Notes under the pieces: generated by a model | Told to the model about the DNA's origin: nothing | Seen by the model: only the letters and a program-made list of their open reading frames with translations | Database searches by the model: none | Shown: positions 24,888-33,467 of the stretch, in pieces | Layout: every line of letters begins with the position of its first letter | Position numbering within the stretch: the stretch's first letter is position 1 | Made by a program: the position numbers and the translations under genes | Source of the DNA: Chitinophagaceae bacterium | GTDB lineage: Bacteria > Bacteroidota > Bacteroidia > Chitinophagales > Chitinophagaceae | NCBI GenBank assembly: GCA_019752045.1 | Contig: JAIEMP010000027.1 | Coordinates: 1 to 47,374 of the forward strand | DNA length: 47,374 nt | Direction: 5' to 3'

Positions 24888-26074
24888 CCTCTTTGCCGCA
24901 TATAGAACGTAAATAAAAACAGAACAAAGCGAATCAGTTCGTAACAGATACGTTGCCAGATACGTTTCAAAAATGTATTGTGTTGCTCAAACCACTTTTC
25001 AGTTACCTGTATACAATCTTTTTGCATGATGTGGTTTAACTGCTGTTCAACAGTTTTTGCAAAGGGCCGGTTATGTACATCCAGATTTAATTCGATACTT
25101 GCATAGGCACTTAAATTATTAATGTTATAAGAACCGGCTGTTACAAAGCGGCTGTCGCATGTGCTCAGCTTGCCATGCAATACATTGGGTTGATATTCGT
25201 AAATAGCCATCTTATTTTTCAGCATCCAGCGGTAGAGATAACGTTCTGCATGTTTCACCAACGCAACATCACTGGTGCCTGCAGTAATAACATTCAGTTG
25301 CACACCACGTTTTGATGCCAGTGCCATGTTGCGCCTGAACGAACGGCCGGGTAAAAAATAACTCGACATAATTGTGATATGAGATTCCGCTTTTCTGAAC
25401 ATCTCCAGATAACTCCGGCTGATTTGATTTTTACCTCTCACCCAATCGTTATACCTCACACGAACCAGGCATTCTTCTTCTTTATAATGAACAGTTGATT
25501 CCTCTTTAAGCAGTTGATCTTTCTTTTTGCCCCACCCTGCTTTATTCCATGTATCAACACAAAGATGATATAACTCTGCACTTACTTCGCCCTTGCAATA
25601 CAGTGCCCAATCGAGCCATGCAGGTTGCCCGGGCAAATCATTGTAACGGTTCGAAATATTTACACCACCTGTTAAAGTGTTTAACCCATCTGTTACAATA
25701 ATTTTTTGATGCAGTCTGCGACCAATATAAAAATGCCGGCTTTTAAATACCGGCTCAAACCAACGGAACTGAACAGCGCTTTCTTTTAAGGCTGCAATAA
25801 ATGCAGCAGATAATTGTTGCGATGCGTATCCATCAACCAACAGATAAACCTGTACACCACGTTTTGCAGCTTTCATTAATGCTTCTGCAACAGCTATACC
25901 TGTTTCATCTGCTTCAAAAATGTAGGTTTGTAAGTGAATACTGTGTGTAGCTTTATCAATCATGCGATGGAGGGTGGCAAAATAATCTACACCGCCCCTT
26001 ACCAATTGTACATGATTGTACAAACTGTAAGCCGATGAGACAGGAAAAAGTTTACCCGATGACATGCATGGCAA
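24884..26074 (-). CDS. Phospholipase D-like / cardiolipin synthase-type protein
   Basis: A 396-residue PLD-superfamily protein with two HKD motifs: HQKIIVTDGLNTLTGGVN (first half) and HGKLSTCDSRFVTAGSYN (second half). These two HxKx4D sites form one active site that transfers phosphatidyl groups through a phospho-histidine. The length and architecture suit cardiolipin synthase or an outer-leaflet phospholipase. A hydrophobic, basic C terminus (RFVLFLFTFYMRQRG) may bind membrane. It starts 8 bases after the stop of the flavin-binding protein gene, so the pair form an operon under the site at 26593-26606. The start could also be the ATG three codons later. Confidence 0.88.
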   Translation of the reverse strand: MPCMSSGKLFPVSSAYSLYNHVQLVRGGVDYFATLHRMIDKATHSIHLQTYIFEADETGIAVAEALMKAAKRGVQVYLLVDGYASQQLSAAFIAALKESAVQFRWFEPVFKSRHFYIGRRLHQKIIVTDGLNTLTGGVNISNRYNDLPGQPAWLDWALYCKGEVSAELYHLCVDTWNKAGWGKKKDQLLKEESTVHYKEEECLVRVRYNDWVRGKNQISRSYLEMFRKAESHITIMSSYFLPGRSFRRNMALASKRGVQLNVITAGTSDVALVKHAERYLYRWMLKNKMAIYEYQPNVLHGKLSTCDSRFVTAGSYNINNLSAYASIELNLDVHNRPFAKTVEQQLNHIMQKDCIQVTEKWFEQHNTFLKRIWQRICYELIRFVLFLFTFYMRQRG

Positions 26075-26082
26075 GTTACTCC

Positions 26083-26532
26083 TTATCTTTTTTGGAACCG
26101 TCCGGTTTTTTTAATGATGCGGATCCGGTACACAACGGGCTTTATATTTTCAATAGTCTCCATTTCAGACACAGAGTCATGTTCATGCAAATGAACTTTA
26201 GAAGTGCTTGCAAGCGAATAATGTTTGTAAAAAAATCGTTTATGTGCTTCCTCCGCATCTTCGCCATGCAGTTCTTCAAACCTTCCTCTTACAACAACAC
26301 TTTGCCAATGAATCATATCAGTTATCAGATCTACTTCAAAAGAAACTTTTGGATTTTTACGCAACAGTTTCAACTTTATCCCGTCAGACGTTTGTCCATA
26401 AATATACTCACCATCAAAAAAATAAGTAACAGGTACAATATAAGGCTGCGTGCCATTGGTACAGGCTATACGCCCAATTCCCTGACTTGAAAGCAGGTTG
26501 TTCATCTCCTGTTCGTTGAGTGTTCCGTGCAT
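26083..26532 (-). CDS. Pyridoxamine 5'-phosphate oxidase-like flavin protein
   Basis: A 149-residue split-barrel protein of the PNPOx/NimA type. Visible are ERI-like IGRIACTNGTQPYIVPVTYFFDG in two adjoining segments, the SDGIKLKLLRKNPKVSFEVD stretch that contacts FMN phosphate, and WQSVVVRGRFEEL. Members bind FMN or F420/heme and reduce or hold small molecules; the exact role is unknown. The gene heads an operon with the phospholipase D gene. On the minus strand a -7 box TAGCTTAG (26570-26563, one mismatch) lies about 36 bases from the centre of an FNR-like site, fitting class II activation. Confidence 0.85.
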   Translation of the reverse strand: MHGTLNEQEMNNLLSSQGIGRIACTNGTQPYIVPVTYFFDGEYIYGQTSDGIKLKLLRKNPKVSFEVDLITDMIHWQSVVVRGRFEELHGEDAEEAHKRFFYKHYSLASTSKVHLHEHDSVSEMETIENIKPVVYRIRIIKKTGRFQKR

Positions 26533-26592
26533 AACCGGTAGTTGTGTAATGAAGAATAGCAGCTAAGCTATTTCAGTTTTTGAACAGAAGAA

Positions 26593-26606
26593 ATGATCAG
26601 CATCAA
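26593..26606. promoter_or_regulatory. FNR/CRP-like palindrome before the flavin protein operon
   Basis: ATGATCAGCATCAA has perfect TGAT/ATCA half-sites and differs from TTGATnnnnATCAA at one outer base. Its centre is about 41 bases upstream of the start point predicted from a minus-strand -7 box. It could also serve the divergent YtxH operon from a distance. Confidence 0.55.
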
Positions 26607-26701
26607 CTGTTGTATTGATGGTTCTCATAGCAATTACCCGATTTATGAAGTATGTTATAGAATGTATCATCTAAATACAGCTGTTCTTTTGATTTTTCGG
26701 G

Positions 26702-26715
26702 TTGACAACTGTCAC
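26702..26715. promoter_or_regulatory. Possible Crp/Fnr-family site before the YtxH gene
   Basis: TTGACAACTGTCAC is a palindrome TGAC-aact-GTCA with the same 4-base gap but C/G instead of T/A next to TGA. A second ACTGTCA occurs 22 bases further on (26730-26736). The variant might be read by a different family member; weak alone. Confidence 0.3.
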
Positions 26716-26802
26716 AGATACCAATGAGTACTGTCATTGTGCAGAAGAAAAGATGAACATAGTTTAGGGAGGTCAATTATTATTCACCTTAAAAACATGC
26801 AC

Positions 26803-27027
26803 ATGAATACCATTGGAAAAATTGCTATTGCTGCAACAGCTGGGTTGGCGGTTGGAAGCGTACTGGGTATTTTGTTTGCACCTGATAAAGGTACAGCTAC
26901 CAGAAAAAAAATAGCAGATAGCAGCAACCGCTTAACAGACACTGTAAAGGACAAACTGAGCAGCCTGCGGGTAAATATCAAAAACAAAACAGAGGAACTG
27001 AAGAAAATGGAAGGCGAACTTTCATAA
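26803..27027 (+). CDS. YtxH domain protein
   Basis: A 74-residue protein starting MNTIGKIAIAATAGLAVGSV, with one membrane helix, then the GILFAPDKGTATRKKIADSS block that defines the YtxH (general stress) family, and a charged coiled tail (TVKDKLSSLRVNIKNKTEELKK in part). In Bacillus, YtxH is a general stress protein; a role in envelope integrity is likely but unproven. It is the first gene of a three-gene run with the holin-family and helical proteins. An ATG six bases earlier (26797) is also possible. Longer starts would cover the predicted promoter region. Confidence 0.85.
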   Translation: MNTIGKIAIAATAGLAVGSVLGILFAPDKGTATRKKIADSSNRLTDTVKDKLSSLRVNIKNKTEELKKMEGELS

Positions 27028-27076
27028 ATCATGATTGCCCTTTTTTCAAAAGCAGTTACCATTCAAAAACAACACA

Positions 27077-27436
27077 ATGAAAGAAACATTTGCCAAAGCT
27101 GAAGAACTGGCGGAGCATTTGAAAGAGTACATCAACAACCGGATGGATGAAGTAAAGCTGAGCACAGCAGAAAAAACATCCGGGCTTGCAGCTGCAGTGA
27201 TTGCAGGGGCAGTTGTATTTTTCTTTTTCATGAGCTTTATTTTCTTTGCCAGCATTGCTTTGGCATTTGTTTTTACAAAAATCACCGGTGAGTTGTACTG
27301 GGGCTTTTTGATTACCGGCGGATTCTATCTCATCATGGCATTACTGATCTGGATCTTAAAAGAGCGACTGCTTCAATTACCATTGATGAATGCATTGCTG
27401 AAACAATTTTATACTGAGAATGAAGAGGATGAATAA
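27077..27436 (+). CDS. Phage-holin-family (DUF1469-like) membrane protein
   Basis: A 119-residue protein with an amphipathic N-terminal helix (MKETFAKAEELAEHLKEYIN), two membrane helices (about 38-66 and 74-96) and an acidic tail. This is the putative Actinobacterial Holin-X/DUF1469 form found in many non-phage chromosomes beside YtxH genes; there are no phage genes here. It probably acts in the cell envelope under stress. I chose the ATG at 27077; the frame is open further upstream. Its end overlaps the start of the next gene, indicating translational coupling. Confidence 0.8.
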   Translation: MKETFAKAEELAEHLKEYINNRMDEVKLSTAEKTSGLAAAVIAGAVVFFFFMSFIFFASIALAFVFTKITGELYWGFLITGGFYLIMALLIWILKERLLQLPLMNALLKQFYTENEEDE

Positions 27437-27719
27437 AATTCGATCTATACAATTTCTCAAAGCCGAAAAAAAACGGCTGCATCAACGCAGGAAAGAACTG
27501 GAAAAAGCCATCCGTTACGATTGGCGTGATGTAAAAGACAGCCTGCGACCTGCTTCACTTACAGAAGAAGCATTGAAACAGTTTCTGCATACAGAAAAAA
27601 ATGAAGAAAAACATACACTGGCCGATATTCTGGCAGCCGTTGCTGCTGCTTTTACTAAAAATGCAATTGAAACTGCAGCAGAAAAAATAATCAGATGGAT
27701 GCAGGAGAAAAAAGAATAG
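27429..27719 (+). CDS. Small helical protein of the YtxH/holin cluster, unknown
   Basis: A 96-residue protein (from the ATG at 27429), basic and helical at the N terminus (KAEKKRLHQRRKELEKAIRYDW), then an acidic linker and a C-terminal helix rich in alanine (LADILAAVAAAFTKNAIETA). I do not recognise a named family. An ATG three codons earlier (27420) is also in frame. The start overlaps the last bases of the holin-family gene (ATGAATAA), so it is translated with it. The trio order YtxH, holin-like, helical protein suggests a shared envelope or stress role. Confidence 0.65.
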   Translation: MNKIRSIQFLKAEKKRLHQRRKELEKAIRYDWRDVKDSLRPASLTEEALKQFLHTEKNEEKHTLADILAAVAAAFTKNAIETAAEKIIRWMQEKKE

Positions 27720-27826
27720 CAGTTTTTAATGACTACTCTCATGCTATTTATTGACGACCGTTCTTGTATTCAGCCATTCAAAAAAATAACTTTAAACTGT
27801 TAACATTATTTATTGATTGATAAACA

Positions 27827-27834
27827 AAAGGAGG
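27827..27834 (+). promoter_or_regulatory. Strong Shine-Dalgarno site of hsp20
   Basis: AAAGGAGG ends four bases before the ATG at 27839. Nearly all other genes in the window lack such a site, as usual in Bacteroidota, so this gene is likely translated at a high rate. Confidence 0.65.
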
Positions 27835-27838
27835 ATGT

Positions 27839-28282
27839 ATGTCTACAAGAGCTATTGCTAAATCAGGCATGTTACCTGCTGTATTGGATGATTTTTTTAA
27901 GCCATGGAACGAGTGGTTTGATCATGGCAGTTCATTCTTTGGCCGTGTAATGACTGTGCCGGCTGTAAATATCATTGAAACTAAAAACGAGTACAATGTA
28001 TCGCTGGCCATACCCGGTATGAAAAAAGAAGATTTTAATATTGATGTGGAAGGCAACATGATCACCATCAGCAGTGAACAGGAAGAGAGCAAAGAAGAAA
28101 ATGAAAAAATGTATACCCGGAAGGAATACAACTATTCTTCTTTCAGCCGCAGCTTTACATTGCCTGAGGAAGTAAACAAAGAAAACATTGAAGCAAAGTA
28201 CGAAGAAGGCGTTTTAAAACTCATGCTTCCTAAAAAAGAGGAAACAAAGCTGGCAGCGGGCAAACACATCGCTGTAAAATAA
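27839..28282 (+). CDS. Hsp20/alpha-crystallin small heat-shock protein
   Basis: A 147-residue small heat-shock protein that holds unfolding proteins without using ATP. The alpha-crystallin domain runs from about residue 38 to 135: VPAVNIIETKNEYNVSLAIPG in two strands, GMKKEDFNIDVEGN, and the closing A-x-x-x-G-V-L motif seen as EEGVLKLMLPKKE. The N-terminal arm contains the common FFKPWNEWFD stretch. It has a strong ribosome binding site, unusual here, and a terminator after it. Its promoter is not obvious in the 119 bases upstream; a weak ATGA-N6-TCAT palindrome lies at 27729-27742. Confidence 0.95.
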   Translation: MSTRAIAKSGMLPAVLDDFFKPWNEWFDHGSSFFGRVMTVPAVNIIETKNEYNVSLAIPGMKKEDFNIDVEGNMITISSEQEESKEENEKMYTRKEYNYSSFSRSFTLPEEVNKENIEAKYEEGVLKLMLPKKEETKLAAGKHIAVK

Positions 28283-28310
28283 TCCTGCCAATGGCGGGAT
28301 GGTAAAACCG

Positions 28311-28345
28311 GCCCTGCCGCAAACGATTTGTGGCGGGGCTTTTTA
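28311..28345 (+). terminator. Terminator after hsp20
   Basis: GCCCTGCCGCAAA pairs with TTTGTGGCGGGGC (one mismatch and a G-T pair) over a CGA-type loop, followed by TTTTT. Confidence 0.75.
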
Positions 28346-28366
28346 TGAGATTGATCAGAGAATGTG

Positions 28367-28380
28367 ATGATCTGCATCAA
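28367..28380. promoter_or_regulatory. FNR/CRP-like palindrome before ccoI
   Basis: ATGATCTGCATCAA, the same form as the site at 26593. Its centre is 36 bases before the end of a -7-like element TATTTTG (28403-28409), so the predicted start point is about 42 bases away: a class II activator position. Confidence 0.6.
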
Positions 28381-28415
28381 CTGCTGTGCAGCAGCTGCAG
28401 ATTATTTTGCATGCT

Positions 28416-30803
28416 ATGAAAGTAACTGCAAAACCCATTGCTCAATGTTATCATTGCGGAGAAGATTGCACTGCAGATCAGATTACATACAACAATCAAT
28501 CGTTTTGCTGCCAGGGTTGCAAAACCGTGTACCAAATCCTCAGCAAGAGTGATCTGTGCCAATATTATCAACTGAATAACAATCCGGGATCTGCACAACG
28601 CATAACTGTACGCAAAGACAAATTTTCATTTTTAACCGATGAAAAAATACAGAAGCAGCTCATTTCTTTTAAAGATGATGAGCAAACTCATGTTACGTTT
28701 TATCTGCCGCAAATACACTGCAGCTCCTGTTTGTGGTTGCTGGAGCACTTACACAAACTGAATGCTGATATTATTTCATCAAGAGTAGACTTTGGCAAAA
28801 AAGAAATTGATCTGGTGTTTAATCACCAAAATACATCATTACGGTCCGTTGCTGAACTGCTTACCAGCATTGGCTATGAACCATACATCAGCTTACAAAA
28901 TTTACAAAAAGCTAAACCGGTTTTAGAACGCAGTTTAATTTATCAGTTAGGTATTGCAGGGTTTTGCTTTGCTAACATTATGCTCATGAGCTTTCCGGAA
29001 TATCTGGGACTGGATGATGCTGAAAAAAATCTGCAGCAATTATTCCGTTATGCAAACATGGCATTGGCACTTCCTGTATTGCTGTACTGTTCGTTACCTT
29101 TTTATACCAGTGCATGGGGAAGTCTTACACACAAGTATTTAAATATTGATGCGCCCATTGCTTTAGCCATTCTTATGACCTTTGGCCGCAGTGCTTATGA
29201 AGTACTTAGCAATACCGGCAGTGGATATTTTGATTCAATGAGCGGCATTGTTTTCTTTATGCTGGCCGGCCGTGCATTGCAGGAAAAAACATACCGGCAA
29301 TTATCCTTTGAAAGAGATTATACCTCCTACTTTCCGATTGCTGTTACAGTTTTAAAAAACGAACAAAAAACGGAAACTGCCCTGCCCGATCTGAAAGCGG
29401 GAGATACCATTATTATACATCACGGAGAATTAATTCCTGTTGACGGATTACTTACAAGAGGCGAAGCAGTGATTGATTACAGTTTTGTTACAGGTGAATC
29501 GTTACCCGTTGTAAAAGAGATGGGAGAATTATTATATGCCGGCGGTAAACAAACCGGCGGCGTTATGGAGCTGCTGGTAATGAAAGAAATGGCACAGAGC
29601 TATTTAACCAAACTATGGAACAACACAGATAAACAAACATCACATACCTATTCATTCATTAACAGCATCAGCCGTTATTTTACCTGGATTGTTTTTGGCA
29701 TTGCGGCTGTTGCTGCATTGTACTGGAGTTTTTACGACAGCAGTAAAGCATGGAATGTAGTAACCACTATTCTTATTGTGGCCTGCCCATGTGCATTACT
29801 GCTTTCTAATACATTTACCAACGGCCATGTGCTGCGCATCTTCAGCCGCAACAAATTGTATTTACGCAACGCACAGGTAATAGAAGAACTGGCAACTGCA
29901 AACCATTTGGTGTTTGATAAAACAGGCACACTTACTTCATCGGAAAAACAGGACATCGCATTTACAGGCAAACATTTAACGGATGAAGAACTTACCTGTA
30001 TTGCTGCACTGGCTGCACAAAGCAATCATCCGCTCAGTAAAGAGTTGGTTAAATGGCTGAATAGAAAAGAATATTTCGCTGTTTCAAACTTTAACGAACT
30101 GCCGGGCAAAGGCATACGGGGTATCATTGATCAGCATATCATTGCCATCGGCTCTGATGAATTTGTTACAGGCGAAAAAATAAATACACATACCGGCAGT
30201 GTATTGTACATTTCAATTGATGGAGATACAAAAGGATATTTCAGCATCCGCAATCATTACCGTCCGGCACTGCTTGCTCAAATTAAACAGTTACAAAAAC
30301 ACTATAAAATTTCAGTACTCTCCGGAGATAACGAACACGAACGGAAAACACTGCAGCAGGCCATTGGAAAAAAAGCAGCACTTTTCTTCGGTCAGCAACC
30401 GCATGATAAGCTCAACTATATTCAACTGCAACAAAAAACAGGCGACCGTGTAGTAATGATTGGTGATGGCCTGAATGATGCCGGCGCTTTAAAGCAAAGC
30501 AATGCAGGCATTGCCATTACTGCAGGCACTAATAATTTTACTCCTGCAAGCGATGCCATACTTGAAGCAGGCCATTTGCAGCACTTACCTTCTTATTTGC
30601 GTTTGGCTAAAGCCAATAAAAAAATTATACTGGCCAGTTTTATTTTTTCAATTCTGTATAATATCATCGGGTTAACATTTGCCGTGCAGGGTGTGCTTTC
30701 ACCTTTAATTGCTGCTATTCTTATGCCTGCCAGCTCCATTACAATTATCCTGTTTACTTATGCCGCAACAGCTATTTACGCCAAACTGATCAGGCTTGGC
30801 TAA
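28416..30803 (+). CDS. ccoI: Copper-type P1B ATPase for cbb3 oxidase assembly
   Basis: A 795-residue heavy-metal P-type ATPase of the CcoI/FixI (CopA2) type, which supplies copper to the CuB site of cbb3 oxidase. In order: an N-terminal Cys-rich metal-binding region (C11, C14, C18 and C31, C32, C35), an HMA-like domain with HCSSC (101-105), membrane helices, the TGES-type phosphatase loop (VTGESLPVVKE), the CPC transport motif (VACPCALLLS), DKTGTL with the phosphorylated Asp, and GDGLNDAGAL. It lies directly upstream of ccoS and the oxidase genes. I chose the ATG at 28416; a longer start at 28386 would begin close to the FNR-like site. Confidence 0.94.
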   Translation: MKVTAKPIAQCYHCGEDCTADQITYNNQSFCCQGCKTVYQILSKSDLCQYYQLNNNPGSAQRITVRKDKFSFLTDEKIQKQLISFKDDEQTHVTFYLPQIHCSSCLWLLEHLHKLNADIISSRVDFGKKEIDLVFNHQNTSLRSVAELLTSIGYEPYISLQNLQKAKPVLERSLIYQLGIAGFCFANIMLMSFPEYLGLDDAEKNLQQLFRYANMALALPVLLYCSLPFYTSAWGSLTHKYLNIDAPIALAILMTFGRSAYEVLSNTGSGYFDSMSGIVFFMLAGRALQEKTYRQLSFERDYTSYFPIAVTVLKNEQKTETALPDLKAGDTIIIHHGELIPVDGLLTRGEAVIDYSFVTGESLPVVKEMGELLYAGGKQTGGVMELLVMKEMAQSYLTKLWNNTDKQTSHTYSFINSISRYFTWIVFGIAAVAALYWSFYDSSKAWNVVTTILIVACPCALLLSNTFTNGHVLRIFSRNKLYLRNAQVIEELATANHLVFDKTGTLTSSEKQDIAFTGKHLTDEELTCIAALAAQSNHPLSKELVKWLNRKEYFAVSNFNELPGKGIRGIIDQHIIAIGSDEFVTGEKINTHTGSVLYISIDGDTKGYFSIRNHYRPALLAQIKQLQKHYKISVLSGDNEHERKTLQQAIGKKAALFFGQQPHDKLNYIQLQQKTGDRVVMIGDGLNDAGALKQSNAGIAITAGTNNFTPASDAILEAGHLQHLPSYLRLAKANKKIILASFIFSILYNIIGLTFAVQGVLSPLIAAILMPASSITIILFTYAATAIYAKLIRLG

Positions 30804-30830
30804 CAGAAACATGAGCAAGATCATATGTAT

Positions 30831-30844
30831 TTGATCACAATCAA
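30831..30844. promoter_or_regulatory. Perfect FNR box before ccoS-ccoNO
   Basis: TTGATCACAATCAA matches the FNR consensus TTGATnnnnATCAA at every defined base. It lies between ccoI and ccoS, 74 bases before the ccoS start, and is the best site in the window. A possible -7 element (GCTTTTTG, 30873-30880) follows. Confidence 0.75.
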
Positions 30845-30917
30845 GCATTTGTCTGATTTCCATCAGCATTCAGCTTTTTGGGCAACAATAGTTTTACAAC
30901 ATCAAAAACAACCGTTC

Positions 30918-31115
30918 ATGTCTGTTATCTTTTTACTTCTTATTGTAAGCATTACAGTGGCCGGCTTGTTTCTGGCGGCATTTATCTGGAATGTAAAAAA
31001 CGGGCAGTACGATGATGAAGCCGCTGCTCCCCTGCGAATGTTGTTTGATGATACTGCAGCACCCGAAAAAGAAACCAAAGCTGCCAACATCAACCCTCCG
31101 TCAAAATCATTATAA
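30918..31115 (+). CDS. ccoS: cbb3 oxidase assembly protein CcoS
   Basis: A 65-residue protein with one membrane helix at the N terminus (MSVIFLLLIVSITVAGLFLAAF), then the CcoS signature IWNVKNGQYDDEAAAPLRML. CcoS is needed for cofactor insertion into the cbb3 oxidase. I chose the ATG at 30918 because the family begins exactly there; a longer frame from 30825 would contain the FNR box within its coding sequence. It is the first gene of the oxidase operon, 13 bases before ccoNO. Confidence 0.92.
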   Translation: MSVIFLLLIVSITVAGLFLAAFIWNVKNGQYDDEAAAPLRMLFDDTAAPEKETKAANINPPSKSL

Positions 31116-31128
31116 CCAAACTGATACT

Positions 31129-33261
31129 ATGCAACTGGAAAAATTTTATTACGACAACAAGATTGTAAAATACTTTGCCAACGCCACAGCGCTTTGGGGG
31201 TTAGTAGGTATGACCGCCGGGTTATGGGTAGCCATTCAATTTTATTTTCCTGCGGCATCGCTTGATTATGCAGGTACCACTTTTGGACGCTTACGCCCCA
31301 TCCACACCAATGCCATCATCTTTGCTTTTGTTGGTAATTGTATGTTTACAGGTGTTTATTATTCGCTGCAACGTTTATGCAAAGCAAGAATGTTCAGTGA
31401 TAAGCTGAGCCAGATTCATTTCTGGGGCTGGCAATCCATTATTACAGCAGCAGCACTTACTTTGTTTTTTGGTTATACAACCGGCAAAGAATATGCAGAG
31501 CTGGAATGGCCCATTGATATCATGATCACTTTAGTGTGGGTTGTATTCGGCATCAATATGTTTGGCACTATTTTCAAAAGAAGAGAGAAACATTTATACG
31601 TAGCCATCTGGTTTTATATCGCCACCTGGATTACTGTGGCCATGTTACACATTGTAAACTCATTTGAAATTCCGGTATCACTGTTTAAAAGTTACAGTTG
31701 GTATGCAGGCGTACAGGATGCATTGGTTCAGTGGTGGTACGGACATAATGCGGTTGCCTTCTTTTTAACTACTCCTATTCTTGGTTTGATGTATTACTTC
31801 TTACCAAAAGCTGCCAACCGTCCTGTTTATTCCTATCGTTTATCCATCATCCACTTCTGGGCCCTCATCTTTATTTATATATGGGCTGGGCCCCACCATT
31901 TGTTGTATACCGCCCTGCCCGATTGGGCACAGTCGCTCGGTGTTGTATTCAGCATCATGTTGATTGCTCCCAGTTGGGGCGGTATGCTCAATGGTTTATT
32001 TACACTTCGTGGTGCATGGGATAAAGTGCGTGAAGAACCGGTGTTGAAATTTTTTGTAGTTGCTGTTACCTGTTATGGTATGGCAACTTTTGAAGGACCG
32101 ATGATGAGTTTGAAAAGTGTGAACGCCATTGCACACTTTACTGATTGGGTAATCGGGCATGTGCATATTGGCGGTTTGGGTTGGAATGGTTTCATGGCTT
32201 TTGGTATGCTCTATTGGCTCTTTCCAAAAATGTGGGGCACTACCATCTATTCAAAAAAATTAGCCAACAATCATTTCTGGTTAGGAACAATCGGAATTGT
32301 CATCTACGCCATACCGTTATACTGGGCAGGTTTTGCACAGGCTGATATGTGGAAGACCTTCACTGAATCTGGTCAATTAAAATTTCAGTTTCTTGAAACA
32401 GTTACCAGCATCATTCCCATGTACATTACACGTAGTGTAGGTGGAACGCTTTATCTCATTGGTGCATTCATGATGGTTTACAATTTATATAAAACCGCTA
32501 AACAGGGTTCCTTTATTGCAAATGAAGCAGCAGAAGCAGCACCACTTGTAAAAGCAAGTTCACATGCAAAAGAATATTGGCACAGATGGATTGAAAGAAG
32601 ACCTGCTACCTTACTTGTATTCAGTTTAATTGTAGTTGCCATTGGTGGTTTACTTGAACTGGTACCAACCTTCCTCATTAAATCGAATGTACCTACCATC
32701 AGCAGTGTAAAACCTTATACTCCGCTTGAACTGCAGGGAAGAGATCTCTATATCAGGGAAGGATGTTATACCTGTCACTCACAAATGATTCGTCCCTTCC
32801 GTGATGAAGTTGCACGTTATGGTGAATACTCTAAAGCCGGTGAGTTTATTTATGATCACCCGTTTCAGTGGGGAAGCAAACGTACAGGACCGGATCTTGC
32901 ACGTGAAGGTGGAAAATATCCCGACAGCTGGCACTACAATCATATGATGGAACCTGCCTTGATGTCGCCCGGTTCTATTATGCCACGCTATGGATGGTTA
33001 TTGGATGATAACCTGGATACAGCTTCTACGCCGGCTAAGATCAGGGCAATGCAAACATTGGGTGTTCCTTATCCCAAGGGTTACGATCAACAGGCCAACA
33101 GAGATTTAATGATACAGGCCAACAGCATCCGCATTAATTTAAAAATGGATAAAATAGAAACACCGGCTACTAAAGAAATTATTGCACTCATTGCTTACCT
33201 GCAACGTTTGGGAAAAGATATTAAAGCAGAAAAAAGAACAGAAACTGCTGCAATAAAATAA
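31129..33261 (+). CDS. ccoNO: cbb3 cytochrome c oxidase, fused subunits I and II
   Basis: A 710-residue fusion of CcoN (heme-copper catalytic subunit) and CcoO (membrane-anchored mono-heme cytochrome c). CcoN occupies about 1-470 with twelve-plus membrane helices and conserved histidines in RPIHTNAIIFAF, WWYGHNAVAFF, GPHHLLY and GHVHIGGLGWNG. After an additional membrane helix (about 490-515), CcoO carries the heme c motif CYTCH at 546-550 within EGCYTCHSQMIRPFRDE. The fusion is usual in Bacteroidota. The enzyme is the high-affinity terminal oxidase for low oxygen. The ATG at 31129 starts at the family N terminus MQLEKFYYDNKIV; longer starts overlap ccoS. Confidence 0.96.
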   Translation: MQLEKFYYDNKIVKYFANATALWGLVGMTAGLWVAIQFYFPAASLDYAGTTFGRLRPIHTNAIIFAFVGNCMFTGVYYSLQRLCKARMFSDKLSQIHFWGWQSIITAAALTLFFGYTTGKEYAELEWPIDIMITLVWVVFGINMFGTIFKRREKHLYVAIWFYIATWITVAMLHIVNSFEIPVSLFKSYSWYAGVQDALVQWWYGHNAVAFFLTTPILGLMYYFLPKAANRPVYSYRLSIIHFWALIFIYIWAGPHHLLYTALPDWAQSLGVVFSIMLIAPSWGGMLNGLFTLRGAWDKVREEPVLKFFVVAVTCYGMATFEGPMMSLKSVNAIAHFTDWVIGHVHIGGLGWNGFMAFGMLYWLFPKMWGTTIYSKKLANNHFWLGTIGIVIYAIPLYWAGFAQADMWKTFTESGQLKFQFLETVTSIIPMYITRSVGGTLYLIGAFMMVYNLYKTAKQGSFIANEAAEAAPLVKASSHAKEYWHRWIERRPATLLVFSLIVVAIGGLLELVPTFLIKSNVPTISSVKPYTPLELQGRDLYIREGCYTCHSQMIRPFRDEVARYGEYSKAGEFIYDHPFQWGSKRTGPDLAREGGKYPDSWHYNHMMEPALMSPGSIMPRYGWLLDDNLDTASTPAKIRAMQTLGVPYPKGYDQQANRDLMIQANSIRINLKMDKIETPATKEIIALIAYLQRLGKDIKAEKRTETAAIK

Positions 33262-33291
33262 TCATTCAATCATCAACTAATTCAACACAAG

Positions 33292-33450
33292 ATGAAATTT
33301 ATACACTATCTCGAAAAGATCAGCAACGTAAGTGTTTACGGTCTCAGTTCCTTTCTCATCTTTTTTATTTTCTTCTGCGCTGTGTTCATTTATGTGCTCC
33401 GTGCAGATAAAAAAGAATTGAACAGCATCAGTCGTATTCCATTGGATTAA
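33292..33450 (+). CDS. ccoQ: Small cbb3 oxidase subunit CcoQ-like
   Basis: A short gene between ccoNO and ccoP encoding 52 residues: MKFIHYLEKISNVSVYGLSS, then one membrane helix (about residues 18-37, very rich in Phe and Ile), a short basic ADKKEL turn and the end SRIPLD. Position, size and the single N-terminal helix followed by a basic turn match CcoQ/FixQ, which stabilises the core oxidase. Sequence conservation of this subunit is poor, so the call rests mainly on position. It starts 30 bases after the ccoNO stop and ends 17 bases before ccoP. Confidence 0.8.
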   Translation: MKFIHYLEKISNVSVYGLSSFLIFFIFFCAVFIYVLRADKKELNSISRIPLD

Positions 33451-33467
33451 CTCATAAATATATTTCT

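Noticed and set aside
26035-26490. Plus-strand 151-residue frame
   Set aside because: It is antisense to the flavin-binding protein gene, whose sequence is a clear family match; the frame reads as low-complexity shadow.
27077-27436. Prophage, suggested by the holin-family protein
   Set aside because: No other phage gene is near, and the holin-family/YtxH pair is a common chromosomal stress cluster.
27729-27742. FNR-like site before hsp20 (ATGACTACTCTCAT)
   Set aside because: Only the TGA/TCA trinucleotides match, the next bases break the symmetry, and it is more than 95 bases from the start.
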